Below are positions 32,382-40,961 of a DNA stretch of 64,000 nucleotides, in pieces; the first letter of the stretch is position 1; each line of letters starts with the position of its first letter. The DNA is taken from contig CAJTMG010000001.1 in the NCBI GenBank assembly GCA_910577405.1, positions 231,968 through 295,967 of the forward strand, in the 5' to 3' direction. The notes beneath the pieces are model-generated. The model was not told the DNA's origin and ran no database searches. It saw only the letters and a list, made by a program, of their open reading frames with translations. Both the position numbers and the translations under genes were made by a program. This stretch comes from an uncultured Oscillibacter sp. (GTDB lineage: Bacteria; Bacillota; Clostridia; Oscillospirales; Oscillospiraceae).

Positions 32382-33014
32382 TCATCTCCCCAGGGCATAG
32401 AGGATGGCTTTGGAAGTCTCCTCCACCGTGGGCTGATTCTCCACGGACTTCAGCAGACCCCTCTGAGCATAGAAAGCCTTGAGCGGTTCTGTCTCCTTAT
32501 GATAGACCTGAAGGCGGGATTTAACCGTCTCAGGCGCATCGTCTTTACGCTGGATCAGGGCTGCGCCGCACTTGTCGCACACGCCCTCTTTCACGGGGGG
32601 CACCGCCACGACATGATAGCTTGCGCCGCAGTCCGGGCAGACCCGCCGGCCGCTCATGCGCTCCATGATGGTCTCGTCGGAAATCTCGATGGAGACCACG
32701 CTGTCGAACGCGACGCCGGCCTTTTCCAGGGCCTCCGCCTGGGCGATGGTCCGGGGCACGCCGTCCAGGATGTAGCCCTTTTCGCAGTCGCTCTCGGCAA
32801 GCCGCTCGGTGATAATCCCGATAATGACTTCATCCGGCACCAGCTGGCCCGCGTCCATAAACGCCTTGGCCTTCAAGCCGGTAGGAGTGCCGTTCTTCAC
32901 TGCCGCCCGGAGGATGTTGCCGGTAGAAATGGTTGGGATATCCAGCTCCTTGCACAGAATTTCGGCCTGGGTCCCCTTTCCGGCGCCGGGGGCACCTAAC
33001 AGAATCAGTTTCAT
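32382..33014 (-). CDS. adk: Adenylate kinase, zinc-lid form
   Basis: Interconverts ATP, AMP and ADP. The 210-aa protein starts MKLILLGAPGAGKGTQ with the P-loop. The lid carries four cysteines in two pairs (CPDCGASYH and CDKCGAAL), so it binds zinc, as in many Firmicutes. The ATG at 33014 is preceded by GAAAGGGG. Position between secY and map is standard. Confidence 0.96.
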   Translation of the reverse strand: MKLILLGAPGAGKGTQAEILCKELDIPTISTGNILRAAVKNGTPTGLKAKAFMDAGQLVPDEVIIGIITERLAESDCEKGYILDGVPRTIAQAEALEKAGVAFDSVVSIEISDETIMERMSGRRVCPDCGASYHVVAVPPVKEGVCDKCGAALIQRKDDAPETVKSRLQVYHKETEPLKAFYAQRGLLKSVENQPTVEETSKAILYALGR

Positions 33015-33119
33015 AAACGACCCCTTTCGGACACAGGCAAAGCCCATGCCCGCCGCGTTTCCGGCAGCGGCTCGCCGGGTTCCAGGGGGCTGTCACACCC
33101 CCTGGCTGGCCTGCTGTTC

Positions 33120-34487
33120 TTACAGGAAGCCCTTATACTGACGCATAATCATCTGGTTCTCCAGGGCCTTCACCGTCTCAAGGGCCACGCCCACAACGAT
33201 GATAACGGAAGTGCCGCCGATAGCCACGGAGTTATTCCCCAGAATCTTGCCGATCAGCAGGGGGCAGAGGGCCACGATACCCAGATAGATAGCGCCGAAC
33301 AGGGTAATCTTATTGAGCACCCGCCGGATGAAATCCACCGTAGGCTTGCCGGGCCGGAAACCGGGGATATAGCCGCCCTGATTTTTCAGGTTGTTGGCGA
33401 TCTCCACCGGGTTGAACTGAATACTGGAATAGAAATAGCTGAAGCCAATGATCAGGATAAAGTAGACCACCATATAGATGATAGACTTGGTATCAATGGC
33501 GTCGTAAATGCTGCGGGAGATGGTGCCCTCGGCAGGGATGCCCACAAAGCTCCATACGGTGATGGGCAGGGAGGCGATGCTCTGGGCGAAGATGATCGGC
33601 AGGACGCCGGCCATGCTGACTTTCATGGGGAGGTTGCTGCTCTGGCCGCCGTAGGTCTTCCGGCCCACCTGACGCTTGGCGTACTGGACAGGAATCCGGC
33701 GCTCGGCGTCATTGATAAGAACGATGAAGGCGATCAGGGCCAGGCCGCCCACCAGCAGGAGGACGACTGCCCAGGGAGCCATACCGGAATTCAAAGTCTG
33801 TTCCGCGGCCTCGGCGGAATAACCGGCCTGGGTCAGGGACTCCAGACTCATGGTGCCGTTCCGGACAGCGTTCCAGGTACTCACGCCCCGGATCATGCCT
33901 TCCACCATACTGGGCACCCGGGAGACGATACCGGCGAACAGGATAATGGAGATACCGTTGCCGACGCCGAACTCAGTGACCTGCTCGCCCATCCACATAA
34001 CGAAAGACGAACCGGCAATCAAAGACACGATAATGACCAGCGCGGGCCAGATACCGGAGTCAGAGAGGATGCCGTAGCGTTTCATCATCATATAATAGCC
34101 CACGGCCTGGAGAACTGCGATAGCCACGGTAGTATAGCGGGTAATGGACTGGATTTTCTTCCTGCCCTCCTCGCCGCCGTTCTTGGCCAGATTCTCGAGA
34201 TACGGGATAGCCACGGTCAGGAGCTGAATGATGATGGAGCTGTTGATATAGGGCTGGATACTGAGGGCGAACACGGTAGCCGTAGCGAAGGCGCCGCCGC
34301 TCATGACGTTATACAGACCCAGGATTGTCGCGCCCATGCTGTTGAGCTGGCTTTCCAGAAGGTCGGTATTGATATAAGGGACAGTGATTGCGTTGCCGAT
34401 TCGGAAAATCAGCAGGATAAACAGGGTGAAGACGATTTTCTTCTGCAGTTCAGGGATTTTCCAGGCTTTGCGGATGGTTTGAATCAC
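33120..34487 (-). CDS. secY: Preprotein translocase subunit SecY
   Basis: The channel subunit of the Sec translocon: 455 aa with ten hydrophobic segments. The start is a GTG (residues IQTIRKAWKIPELQKKI follow), preceded by GGAGGTGAAGTGA, which is itself the 3' end of rplO. The conserved plug and cytoplasmic loops (RRIPVQYAKRQVGRKTYGG; KNQGGYIPGFRPG) are present. Confidence 0.97.
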   Translation of the reverse strand: MIQTIRKAWKIPELQKKIVFTLFILLIFRIGNAITVPYINTDLLESQLNSMGATILGLYNVMSGGAFATATVFALSIQPYINSSIIIQLLTVAIPYLENLAKNGGEEGRKKIQSITRYTTVAIAVLQAVGYYMMMKRYGILSDSGIWPALVIIVSLIAGSSFVMWMGEQVTEFGVGNGISIILFAGIVSRVPSMVEGMIRGVSTWNAVRNGTMSLESLTQAGYSAEAAEQTLNSGMAPWAVVLLLVGGLALIAFIVLINDAERRIPVQYAKRQVGRKTYGGQSSNLPMKVSMAGVLPIIFAQSIASLPITVWSFVGIPAEGTISRSIYDAIDTKSIIYMVVYFILIIGFSYFYSSIQFNPVEIANNLKNQGGYIPGFRPGKPTVDFIRRVLNKITLFGAIYLGIVALCPLLIGKILGNNSVAIGGTSVIIVVGVALETVKALENQMIMRQYKGFL

Positions 34488-34488
34488 T

Positions 34489-34929
34489 TCACTTCACCTC
34501 CGCCTTCCCGCCGGCCGCTTCGATGGCTTCCTTGGCAGATGCGGAGAAGGCATTCGCCTGCACAGTAAGTTTTTTGGAGACCTTGCCGCTGCCCAGGACC
34601 TTATAGCCGTAGGCGCACTTGGAGAGAACGCCCTTTTCCAGCAGCGCCTCGGCGGTAACGGTATCACCGTCGTTGAACCGGTTCAGCGCGCTGAGGTTGA
34701 TGGTCTCCAGGGGTTTGGCAAAGATGTTGTTGAATCCGCGCTTGGGCACCCGGCGGGCGAGGGGCATCTGGCCGCCTTCAAAGCCCACACGGACCTTACC
34801 GCCGGACCGGGCCTTCTGACCCTTGTGACCCCGGCCGCCGGTCTTACCATTGCCGGAACCAGCGCCCCGGCCCTTGCGGTATGCCGGACGGACAGAGCCT
34901 TCGGCGGGAGACAGTTCGCTCAGTTTCAT
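34489..34929 (-). CDS. rplO: Ribosomal protein L15
   Basis: A 146-aa early-assembly protein. MKLSELSPAEGSVRPAYRKG and the Gly-rich GSGNGKTGGRGHKGQ segment are typical. The ATG at 34929 has GGAGG upstream. Its 3' end holds the ribosome-binding site of secY. Confidence 0.97.
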   Translation of the reverse strand: MKLSELSPAEGSVRPAYRKGRGAGSGNGKTGGRGHKGQKARSGGKVRVGFEGGQMPLARRVPKRGFNNIFAKPLETINLSALNRFNDGDTVTAEALLEKGVLSKCAYGYKVLGSGKVSKKLTVQANAFSASAKEAIEAAGGKAEVK

Positions 34930-34946
34930 AATTGTGCCTCCTTCAT

Positions 34947-35129
34947 TCACTTCTCTTCAGTGACCCGCAGCAGGTAGCCGATCTTGGCCACTTTCCCGCG
35001 GGTAGGATTGTTGTCCGGCTGCACGGTAACGTCGCCGATCTTGCGCAGGCCCAGGGAGTGCGCGGTGGCGATCTGCTTTTCCAGCCGGCCGTTCAAGCTC
35101 TTAACAAGCTCAATCTTCAAGTTTCCCAT
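34947..35129 (-). CDS. rpmD: Ribosomal protein L30
   Basis: A 60-aa protein, MGNLKIELVKSLNGRLEKQI followed by GLRKIGDVTVQPDN, the short bacterial L30. I choose the ATG at 35129 after AAGGAGG rather than the longer frame, which begins inside rpsE. Confidence 0.95.
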   Translation of the reverse strand: MGNLKIELVKSLNGRLEKQIATAHSLGLRKIGDVTVQPDNNPTRGKVAKIGYLLRVTEEK

Positions 35130-35142
35130 ATTCTGCGCCTCC

Positions 35143-35643
35143 TTAACCAACGATTTCTTCGACGCTCTTGCCGCGGATCCGGGCGACCTCTTCGGGACCC
35201 CGCATGGACTTCAGTCCCTGGAAGGCGGCGGCGACGACATTGTTGGGGTTGTTGGACCGCAGGCTCTTGGCACGGATGTCCTTGATCCCGGCGGCCTCCA
35301 CCACAGCACGCACTGCGCCGCCAGCGATCACGCCGGTACCGGGGGCGGCAGGCTTCATCAAAACCCGTCCCGCGCCGGACACGCCAATGGTCTCATGGGG
35401 CAGCGTGGTGCCTGCCAGGGTCACGGTAATCATGTTCTTCTTCGCGGCCTCGATGCCCTTCCGGATAGCCTCGGGCACTTCGGCGGCCTTACCCAGACCG
35501 TAGCCGACCTTACCCTTGCCATCGCCAACGACCACCAGCGCGGAGAACTTCATGACGCGGCCGCCCTTCACCGTCTTAGAAACACGGTTCAGGTACACGA
35601 CCTTCTCAATATACTCGCTCTGCTCTCTTTCAAATCTAGGCAT
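35143..35643 (-). CDS. rpsE: Ribosomal protein S5
   Basis: A 166-aa small-subunit protein important for decoding accuracy. VYLNRVSKTVKGGRVMKFSA leads the double-stranded-RNA-binding domain, and GKVGYGLGKAAEVPEAIRKG is conserved. It is spaced 13 nt from rpmD. Confidence 0.97.
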   Translation of the reverse strand: MPRFEREQSEYIEKVVYLNRVSKTVKGGRVMKFSALVVVGDGKGKVGYGLGKAAEVPEAIRKGIEAAKKNMITVTLAGTTLPHETIGVSGAGRVLMKPAAPGTGVIAGGAVRAVVEAAGIKDIRAKSLRSNNPNNVVAAAFQGLKSMRGPEEVARIRGKSVEEIVG

Positions 35644-35658
35644 ATTACTCCCTCCGAA

Positions 35659-36018
35659 TCAGAACTTCAGGCCGCCCTCGCGAGCGCCCTCCGCCAGTGC
35701 CTTCACACGGCCATGGTACAGGTAGCCGCCCCGGTCGAACACTACATTTTCGATGCCCTTGGCCTTGGCGCGCTCAGCGATGAGCTTACCCACGGCAGCG
35801 GCGGCGGCAATGTTCCCGCCATAGCCCTCTACGGCCTTATCCAGGGAGGAAGCGGAGACCAGGGTCACGCCGGCCACATCGTCGATGACCTGGGCGTAAA
35901 TATTGGCCTCGCTGCGGAACACGTTCAGACGCGGCATTTCGGGAGTGCCGGAAATCTTGGCCCGCACCCTCTTATGGCGCTTCATACGCTGTGCATTGGT
36001 ATTCGGTCTCTTAATCAT
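35659..36018 (-). CDS. rplR: Ribosomal protein L18
   Basis: A 119-aa 5S rRNA-binding protein. KRHKRVRAKISGTPEMPRLN and VVFDRGGYLYHGRVKALAEG are the family marks. The gene order rplF-rplR-rpsE is standard. Confidence 0.97.
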   Translation of the reverse strand: MIKRPNTNAQRMKRHKRVRAKISGTPEMPRLNVFRSEANIYAQVIDDVAGVTLVSASSLDKAVEGYGGNIAAAAAVGKLIAERAKAKGIENVVFDRGGYLYHGRVKALAEGAREGGLKF

Positions 36019-36032
36019 AGCGGCACACCTCC

Positions 36033-36578
36033 TTACTTCTTCGCGCCGGTCTTACCGACTTTACGGCGGATGGTTTCCGTCGTGTACTTGATGCCCTTGC
36101 CCTTATAAGGCTCCGGCGGACGCTTCTCGCGCACTTCCGCGGCGAACTGGCCCACAGCCTCTTTGTCGCAGCCGCGGATGATAATTTTATTGGGAGAAGG
36201 GACCTCGATGGTAATGCCCTCCACCTCAGAAACGATCACCTGATGAGAGTAACCCAGGTTCATGACCAGGTTCTTGCCCTCCTTGGCCACACGGTAGCCC
36301 ACGCCGTTCACGTCCAGCTCCTTGGCATAACCATCGGTCACGCCGACGATCATGTTATGCAGCAGGGTCCGGGTCAGACCGTGGAGACTCCGGTGCAGCT
36401 TATCCTCGGAAGGGCGCTTCACGGTAATCGTAGTGCCTTCCTGTTCAATCATCATCTCAGGCCACAGCGCACGGGTGAGCTGGCCCTTGGGTCCCTTGAC
36501 GGTAACCACATTACCCTCGGCGATATCAACGGTGACGCCGGCGGGAACGGTAATGGGCATTCTTCCAATTCTCGACAT
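36033..36578 (-). CDS. rplF: Ribosomal protein L6
   Basis: A 181-aa two-domain protein: MSRIGRMPITVPAGVTVDI at the start and PEPYKGKGIKYTTETIRRKV at the C-terminus. AGGAGGG precedes the ATG. Confidence 0.97.
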   Translation of the reverse strand: MSRIGRMPITVPAGVTVDIAEGNVVTVKGPKGQLTRALWPEMMIEQEGTTITVKRPSEDKLHRSLHGLTRTLLHNMIVGVTDGYAKELDVNGVGYRVAKEGKNLVMNLGYSHQVIVSEVEGITIEVPSPNKIIIRGCDKEAVGQFAAEVREKRPPEPYKGKGIKYTTETIRRKVGKTGAKK

Positions 36579-36593
36579 GGTTCAATACCCTCC

Positions 36594-36992
36594 TTACCAC
36601 ACGAACGCAAGGACTTCGCCGCCGACATGAAGCTCGCGGGCTTTCTTATCGGTCATAACGCCCTTGGACGTAGAGATGATAGCGATACCCAGACCCCGCA
36701 GAACCCGGGGCAGTTCGTCGGCGCCCACGTAGACCCGCAGGCCCGGCTTAGAGACGCGGCGCAGTCCGGTGATGACCTTTTCCTTGCCGGCGTTGTACTT
36801 CAGGCTGATGTGGATCGTACCCTGGGTTCCGTCGTCCACCACCTGGAAGCCCTTGATATAGCCCTCGTCCAGCAGAATCTGCGCGATGCTCTTCTTCATG
36901 TTGGAGGCGGGCACGTCAACGGTGTCGTGCTTTGCGCTGTTTGCGTTACGGATACGGGTGAGCATATCCGCAACAGGATCAGTGATATGCAT
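36594..36992 (-). CDS. rpsH: Ribosomal protein S8
   Basis: A 132-aa primary 16S-binding protein. MHITDPVADMLTRIRNAN is the family start, and ISTSKGVMTDKKARELHVGG the conserved RNA-binding end. S8 represses the spc operon in E. coli. Here the 240-nt structured spacer just upstream is a possible cis-acting site. AAAAGGAGG precedes the ATG. Confidence 0.97.
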   Translation of the reverse strand: MHITDPVADMLTRIRNANSAKHDTVDVPASNMKKSIAQILLDEGYIKGFQVVDDGTQGTIHISLKYNAGKEKVITGLRRVSKPGLRVYVGADELPRVLRGLGIAIISTSKGVMTDKKARELHVGGEVLAFVW

Positions 36993-37232
36993 GATAAATC
37001 CTCCTTTTAGAGTTGCGGTCTTCTGAACCGCTTCAGCAGCGAGGTATCATGACCAATAGGGGCGGATTCCCCCGATTGGCCATGACCTTTCGCCGTCTGT
37101 CTATCCAAAACGGCCCCATATCCCGAGCCAGTTTTGTCAATCAGGAACGGGCGGCGTTTGTCTGGCCGTCCATTCTAAAGAACCGCAGGCAGGGAAGCGA
37201 TCTGAATTCTGCCTCCCCTCTTCCGAACCGAA
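36993..37232 (-). promoter_or_regulatory. Structured 240-nt spacer between rpsN and rpsH
   Basis: Most junctions in this cluster are under 30 nt. Here GGTCATGGCCAATCGGGGG (37069-37087, minus) pairs with CCCCTATTGGTCATGATACC (37043-37062) in a long hairpin. Just before the rpsH ribosome-binding site, CTGAA-GCGG-TTCAG and GCGGT-TCAGAAG-ACCGC form mutually exclusive hairpins. No ORF is convincing. The arrangement suggests an mRNA control element. Confidence 0.5.
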
Positions 37233-37418
37233 TCAGAAGGAAGCCTTGCGGACGCCGGGGATCTCGCCCTTATAGGCCAGCTCCCGGAAGCAGATACGGC
37301 ACACGCCATAGTCCCGGAGGTAAGCATGGGGGCGGCCGCAGAGCTTGCAGCGGTTATATTTCCGGCTGGAGAACTTAGCGGGCCGCTGCTGCTTCAGAAT
37401 CATGGATTTCTTAGCCAT
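37233..37418 (-). CDS. rpsN: Ribosomal protein S14, zinc-binding type
   Basis: A 61-aa S14 with the zinc motif CKLCGRPHAYLRDYGVCRIC (two CxxC pairs). AAGGAGGAAG precedes the ATG at 37418. The stop is followed by an unusual 240-nt spacer before rpsH. Confidence 0.96.
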   Translation of the reverse strand: MAKKSMILKQQRPAKFSSRKYNRCKLCGRPHAYLRDYGVCRICFRELAYKGEIPGVRKASF

Positions 37419-37431
37419 CTTCTCTTCCTCC

Positions 37432-37986
37432 TTAGCGGGCGAAGGGAGCGCCGACCTGGGTAAGCAGGGCACGGGCCTCTTCGTCGGTGTGCGCGGTGGT
37501 GCAGATGACCACATCCATGCCGCGGATTTTATCAATCTTATCGTACTCGATTTCGGGGAAGATAAGCTGCTCACGGATACCCAGGGCGTAATTGCCGCGG
37601 CCGTCGAATGCGTTGGGGCTGATCCCCTGGAAGTCACGGACGCGGGGGAGGGCCACATTGAACAGGCGGTCCAGGAACTCCCACATCTTCTCGCCGCGGA
37701 GGGTCACTTTCGCTCCGATGGGCATATCCTCACGGAGCTTGAAATTCGCGATAGACTTCCGGGCCTTGGTAATAATAGGCTTCTGACCGGTGATCTGGGC
37801 CAGGTCCCGGACGACGTTATCCAGGATCTTAGCATTTTCCCGCGCCTCGCCGCAGCCGACGTTGACAACGACCTTGTCGATCTTGGGAATCTGCATAACG
37901 CTCTTATAGCCGAACTGCTTCATCAGGGCAGGAGCGACTTCAGAGCTGTACTTTGCCTTGAGATTGGGCACTTTCTTGTCAGCCAT
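37432..37986 (-). CDS. rplE: Ribosomal protein L5
   Basis: A 184-aa 5S rRNA-binding protein. PKIDKVVVNVGCGEA, ITGQKPIITKARKSIANFKL and GISPNAFDGRGNYALGI are conserved segments. I choose the ATG at 37986 (MADKKVPNL) after AGAGGAGG; the frame runs 12 codons further into rplX. Confidence 0.97.
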   Translation of the reverse strand: MADKKVPNLKAKYSSEVAPALMKQFGYKSVMQIPKIDKVVVNVGCGEARENAKILDNVVRDLAQITGQKPIITKARKSIANFKLREDMPIGAKVTLRGEKMWEFLDRLFNVALPRVRDFQGISPNAFDGRGNYALGIREQLIFPEIEYDKIDKIRGMDVVICTTAHTDEEARALLTQVGAPFAR

Positions 37987-38003
37987 GGAATACTCCTCCT
38001 CTC

Positions 38004-38360
38004 TTACAGCTCGGCGCCGCACTTCTTGCAGATACGGACGCTGACATTCTTTTCCTTACCGCCGTAGACGGCTTTCTTCTCGATCTTATGGGCCACCCGG
38101 GTAGGCTTGCCGCACTTGGGGCAGACCACCTGAACCTTGCAGGCGTCGATAGCGGCTTCCCGCTTGACGATGCCGCCCTCTTCACCCTGACGGCGGGGCT
38201 TGATGTGGCAGGTGACCAGATTCATGCCCTCCACCACGACCTTGCCTTCCTTGGGCAGGGTAGCCAGGACCTTACCCTTGTGGGCTGCCAGGTCCTTATC
38301 CTTGGTGACGTCGCCGCTCAGACGAACGACGGTATCACCCTTCTTGATATTCATAGCCAT
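38004..38360 (-). CDS. rplX: Ribosomal protein L24
   Basis: A 118-aa KOW-domain protein (NIKKGDTVVRLSGDVTKDKD). The C-terminus has a four-cysteine zinc-ribbon, CPKCGKPTR and CKKCGAEL, with an insertion of about ten residues (AVYGGKEKNV) between them that makes the protein slightly longer than usual. Confidence 0.96.
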   Translation of the reverse strand: MAMNIKKGDTVVRLSGDVTKDKDLAAHKGKVLATLPKEGKVVVEGMNLVTCHIKPRRQGEEGGIVKREAAIDACKVQVVCPKCGKPTRVAHKIEKKAVYGGKEKNVSVRICKKCGAEL

Positions 38361-38373
38361 ACCTCAGCCCTCC

Positions 38374-38742
38374 TCAAATCACTTCGGGCGCCAGGGACAG
38401 GATCTTCATGTAATCCTTATCCCGCAGCTCGCGAGCCACAGGCCCAAAGATACGGGTGCCCCTGGGATTCTTATCATCCTTAATGAGGACGGCGGCGTTA
38501 TCATCGAAGCGGACATAGGTACCATCGGCCCGGCGGACGCCCTTAGCGCTGCGCACGATCACGGCCTTGACGACCTCGCCCTTCTTTACGGTGCCGCCAG
38601 GAGCGGACTTCCGCACAGAGGCCACGATCACGTCTCCGATGTTGCCGTACTTCCGCTTGGAGCCGCCCAGTACGCGGATGCACTTGATTTCTTTGGCGCC
38701 GGTATTGTCGGCGACCTTCAGAAAGGTTTCCTGCTGGATCAT
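38374..38742 (-). CDS. rplN: Ribosomal protein L14
   Basis: A 122-aa subunit-interface protein: MIQQETFLKVADNTGAKEI and GTRIFGPVARELRDKDYMKI are signature segments. Order rpsQ-rplN-rplX is standard. Confidence 0.98.
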   Translation of the reverse strand: MIQQETFLKVADNTGAKEIKCIRVLGGSKRKYGNIGDVIVASVRKSAPGGTVKKGEVVKAVIVRSAKGVRRADGTYVRFDDNAAVLIKDDKNPRGTRIFGPVARELRDKDYMKILSLAPEVI

Positions 38743-38757
38743 ATCCTCGACGCCTCC

Positions 38758-39021
38758 TTACTTTGCTTTCTCAATGATTTCCACCACGCGCCAGCGCTTA
38801 TCCTTGGACAGCGGGCGGGTTTCCATCACCTTCACCTTATCTCCCACGCCGCAGCTGTTCTGCTCGTCATGGGCCTTCAGCTTATAGGTCCGGCCAACGA
38901 TCTTCTTATACAGCGGGTGGGCCACACGGTCCTCGATGGCGACCACTACGGTCTTGTCCATCTTATCGGAAACGACTTTGCCGACCCGGGTCTTGCGGGA
39001 GGAAGTTCTCTTCTCGTCCAT
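38758..39021 (-). CDS. rpsQ: Ribosomal protein S17
   Basis: An 87-aa OB-fold protein: RKTRVGKVVSDKMDKTVVVA and VMETRPLSKDKRWRVVEII are the family marks. AAGGAGG precedes the ATG. Confidence 0.97.
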   Translation of the reverse strand: MDEKRTSSRKTRVGKVVSDKMDKTVVVAIEDRVAHPLYKKIVGRTYKLKAHDEQNSCGVGDKVKVMETRPLSKDKRWRVVEIIEKAK

Positions 39022-39038
39022 GTTCTCTTACCTCCTTC

Positions 39039-39248
39039 TCACTGCTTCCCGGCCGCGGAGAGTTCCCGCAGAACGGTCTTGACTCGGGCAATATCGTGCT
39101 TGGTCTCCCGGATCTTCACGGGGTTGTCAAGCTGATTGGTAGCGTGCTGCATACGAAGGAAGAACAGATCCTTCTTCAGCCCCGTCAGCTTCTCGTTCAG
39201 CTGCTCGGGGGTCATCTTGCGAATCTCGCGGATATCACTTGCCTTCAT
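39039..39248 (-). CDS. rpmC: Ribosomal protein L29
   Basis: A 69-aa helical protein: MKASDIREIRKMTPEQLNEK then LFFLRMQHATNQLDNPVKI. I choose the ATG at 39248, five bases after AGGTGAG; a GTG two codons earlier overlaps the rplP stop. Confidence 0.95.
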   Translation of the reverse strand: MKASDIREIRKMTPEQLNEKLTGLKKDLFFLRMQHATNQLDNPVKIRETKHDIARVKTVLRELSAAGKQ

Positions 39249-39250
39249 CT

Positions 39251-39673
39251 TCACTCACCTGCTTCCTCGGTGCGGGCGATGACCTTCGTCTTGATGGGCA
39301 GCTTATGGCTTGCAAGACGGAGCGCCTCGCGGGCGACTTCTTCGGACACGCCTGCGATTTCGAACATAACCCGGCCCGGCTTGACCACGGCCACCCAGAA
39401 CTCGGGGGAGCCCTTACCGGAACCCATACGAGTTTCGGCAGGCTTCTTGGTCACAGGCTTATCGGGGAAAATCTTAATCCAGACCTGGCCGCCGCGCTTG
39501 GTGTAACGGGTCATAGCGATACGGGCGGCCTCGATCTGATTGCTGGTAATCCAGGCCGGCTCGGTAGCCACCAGGCCGAACTCGCCGTAAGCCAGGGTAT
39601 TGCCCCGCATGGCCTTGCCGGTCATACGGCCCCGGTGTACCCGGCGGTACTTGACTCTTTTGGGCATCAGCAT
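39251..39673 (-). CDS. rplP: Ribosomal protein L16
   Basis: A 140-aa protein near the A-site tRNA. MLMPKRVKYRRVHRGRMTGK and GRVMFEIAGVSEEVAREALR are conserved. The start shares one base with the rpsC stop. Confidence 0.97.
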   Translation of the reverse strand: MLMPKRVKYRRVHRGRMTGKAMRGNTLAYGEFGLVATEPAWITSNQIEAARIAMTRYTKRGGQVWIKIFPDKPVTKKPAETRMGSGKGSPEFWVAVVKPGRVMFEIAGVSEEVAREALRLASHKLPIKTKVIARTEEAGE

Positions 39674-40587
39674 TAGTTGCTGCCTCCTTCCTTAGGAACC
39701 GCGGGCGCGGCCGGTGCTGCGGGAGCGGGACGTCCCGGAGCGCGATTGAATCCGCCCTGACCCTGGGGCCGGGGACCGCGATTGAAGCCTCCGCCCTGTC
39801 CGCGTCCTCCGCCCTGACGGTCACGGTTGAACCCGCCGCCGCCCTGACGGTCACGATTGAACCCGCCGCGGCGGTCGCCATCCCGGCGGGAACGGCGCTC
39901 GCGACGCTCCTGATAGGGCTTGGAGGTATCCATGGTGCGGGGGGTGGTACGGAGGGTCTGGCTAAGGACTTCGCCCTTGTAAATCCAGACCTTCACGCCG
40001 ATCCGTCCAAAGGTGGTAGCGGCCTCAGCGAAGCCATACTCGATATCGGCGCGGATGGTTTGCAGGGGGATGGTGCCCTCGTGATAATGTTCCACGCCGG
40101 CGATTTCGCGTCCACCCAGACGGCCGGAGCAGCAGGTTTTGATTCCCTTTGCACCTGCGCGCATTGCACGGGCCATGGCATTCTTCATAGCGCGGCGGTG
40201 AGAGATACGCTTCTCAAGCTGCTGCGCGATATTCTCGGCAACCAGCTGGGCGTTCATATCGGGGTTCTTGACCTCGACGATATTCAGGCGGACCTTCTTG
40301 CCCACCAGCTTCTCCACGTTGAGCCGGTACTGTTCGATCTGCTCGCCGCCCTTGCCGATGACCATACCGGGCCGGGCGCAGTGCAGGAACACGGTGACCA
40401 CGTCGGCGGAGCGCTCGATTTCGATCTTGGGCACGCCCGCGCCGTACAGGGTCTTTTTCAGATACTTACGGATTTTCTGGTCCTCCACGATCAGATCGCC
40501 GACCTTCTCGTCACTGGCATACCAGCGGGAGTCCCAGTCCTTGATAACGCCCACGCGCAGACCGTGGGGATTGACTTTCTGTCCCAT
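39673..40587 (-). CDS. rpsC: Ribosomal protein S3 with Gly/Arg/Asn-rich C-terminal tail
   Basis: Mature S3 elements are all present in the first 210 residues: the KH domain (GMVIGKGGEQIEQYR at 74-88) and RAMKNAMARAMRAGAKGIK. The family usually ends near residue 215-225. Here a tail of about 90 residues follows, with basic RRERRSRRDGDRR and four GGFNR units (near 241, 251, 266, 278), two of them in perfect GGFNRDRQGG repeats, then a Pro/Ala end. Such RGG-like tails bind RNA or drive condensation in other proteins; its role here is unknown. Confidence 0.96.
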   Translation of the reverse strand: MGQKVNPHGLRVGVIKDWDSRWYASDEKVGDLIVEDQKIRKYLKKTLYGAGVPKIEIERSADVVTVFLHCARPGMVIGKGGEQIEQYRLNVEKLVGKKVRLNIVEVKNPDMNAQLVAENIAQQLEKRISHRRAMKNAMARAMRAGAKGIKTCCSGRLGGREIAGVEHYHEGTIPLQTIRADIEYGFAEAATTFGRIGVKVWIYKGEVLSQTLRTTPRTMDTSKPYQERRERRSRRDGDRRGGFNRDRQGGGGFNRDRQGGGRGQGGGFNRGPRPQGQGGFNRAPGRPAPAAPAAPAVPKEGGSN

Positions 40588-40602
40588 AGGTTCTCCTCCC
40601 TC

Positions 40603-40947
40603 TTATGCCTTTTCCGCCACAGCCAGGGTGACGTGCGAAGTGCGCTTGTTGATACGGTAAGCACGGCCCTGCGCCCGGGGCATCATCCGTTTCAGGATGG
40701 GGCCGGGGGTAGCGAAGACCTGGGACACCACGAGTTTCGCGGGGTCCATGCCGTAGTTGTTCTCTGCGTTGGCGACGGCGCTCTTCAGCAGCTTCATCAG
40801 AGGCTCGGAGGCAGATTTATGCGTCTGCATCAGGATCGCCATAGCGCTGCCCGCGTCCTTCCCACGAATCAGGTCGCACACAATCTGCACTTTACGGGGA
40901 GAAATGCGAACATAGCGCAGGTAAGCCTTGGCTTCTTTCTTTTCCAT
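40603..40947 (-). CDS. rplV: Ribosomal protein L22
   Basis: A 114-aa protein lining the exit tunnel. YLRYVRISPRKVQIVCDLIR and MKRMMPRAQGRAYRINKRTS-like segments identify it. AGGAGG precedes the ATG. Confidence 0.97.
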   Translation of the reverse strand: MEKKEAKAYLRYVRISPRKVQIVCDLIRGKDAGSAMAILMQTHKSASEPLMKLLKSAVANAENNYGMDPAKLVVSQVFATPGPILKRMMPRAQGRAYRINKRTSHVTLAVAEKA

Positions 40948-40961
40948 ATTCTGCGTCCTCC

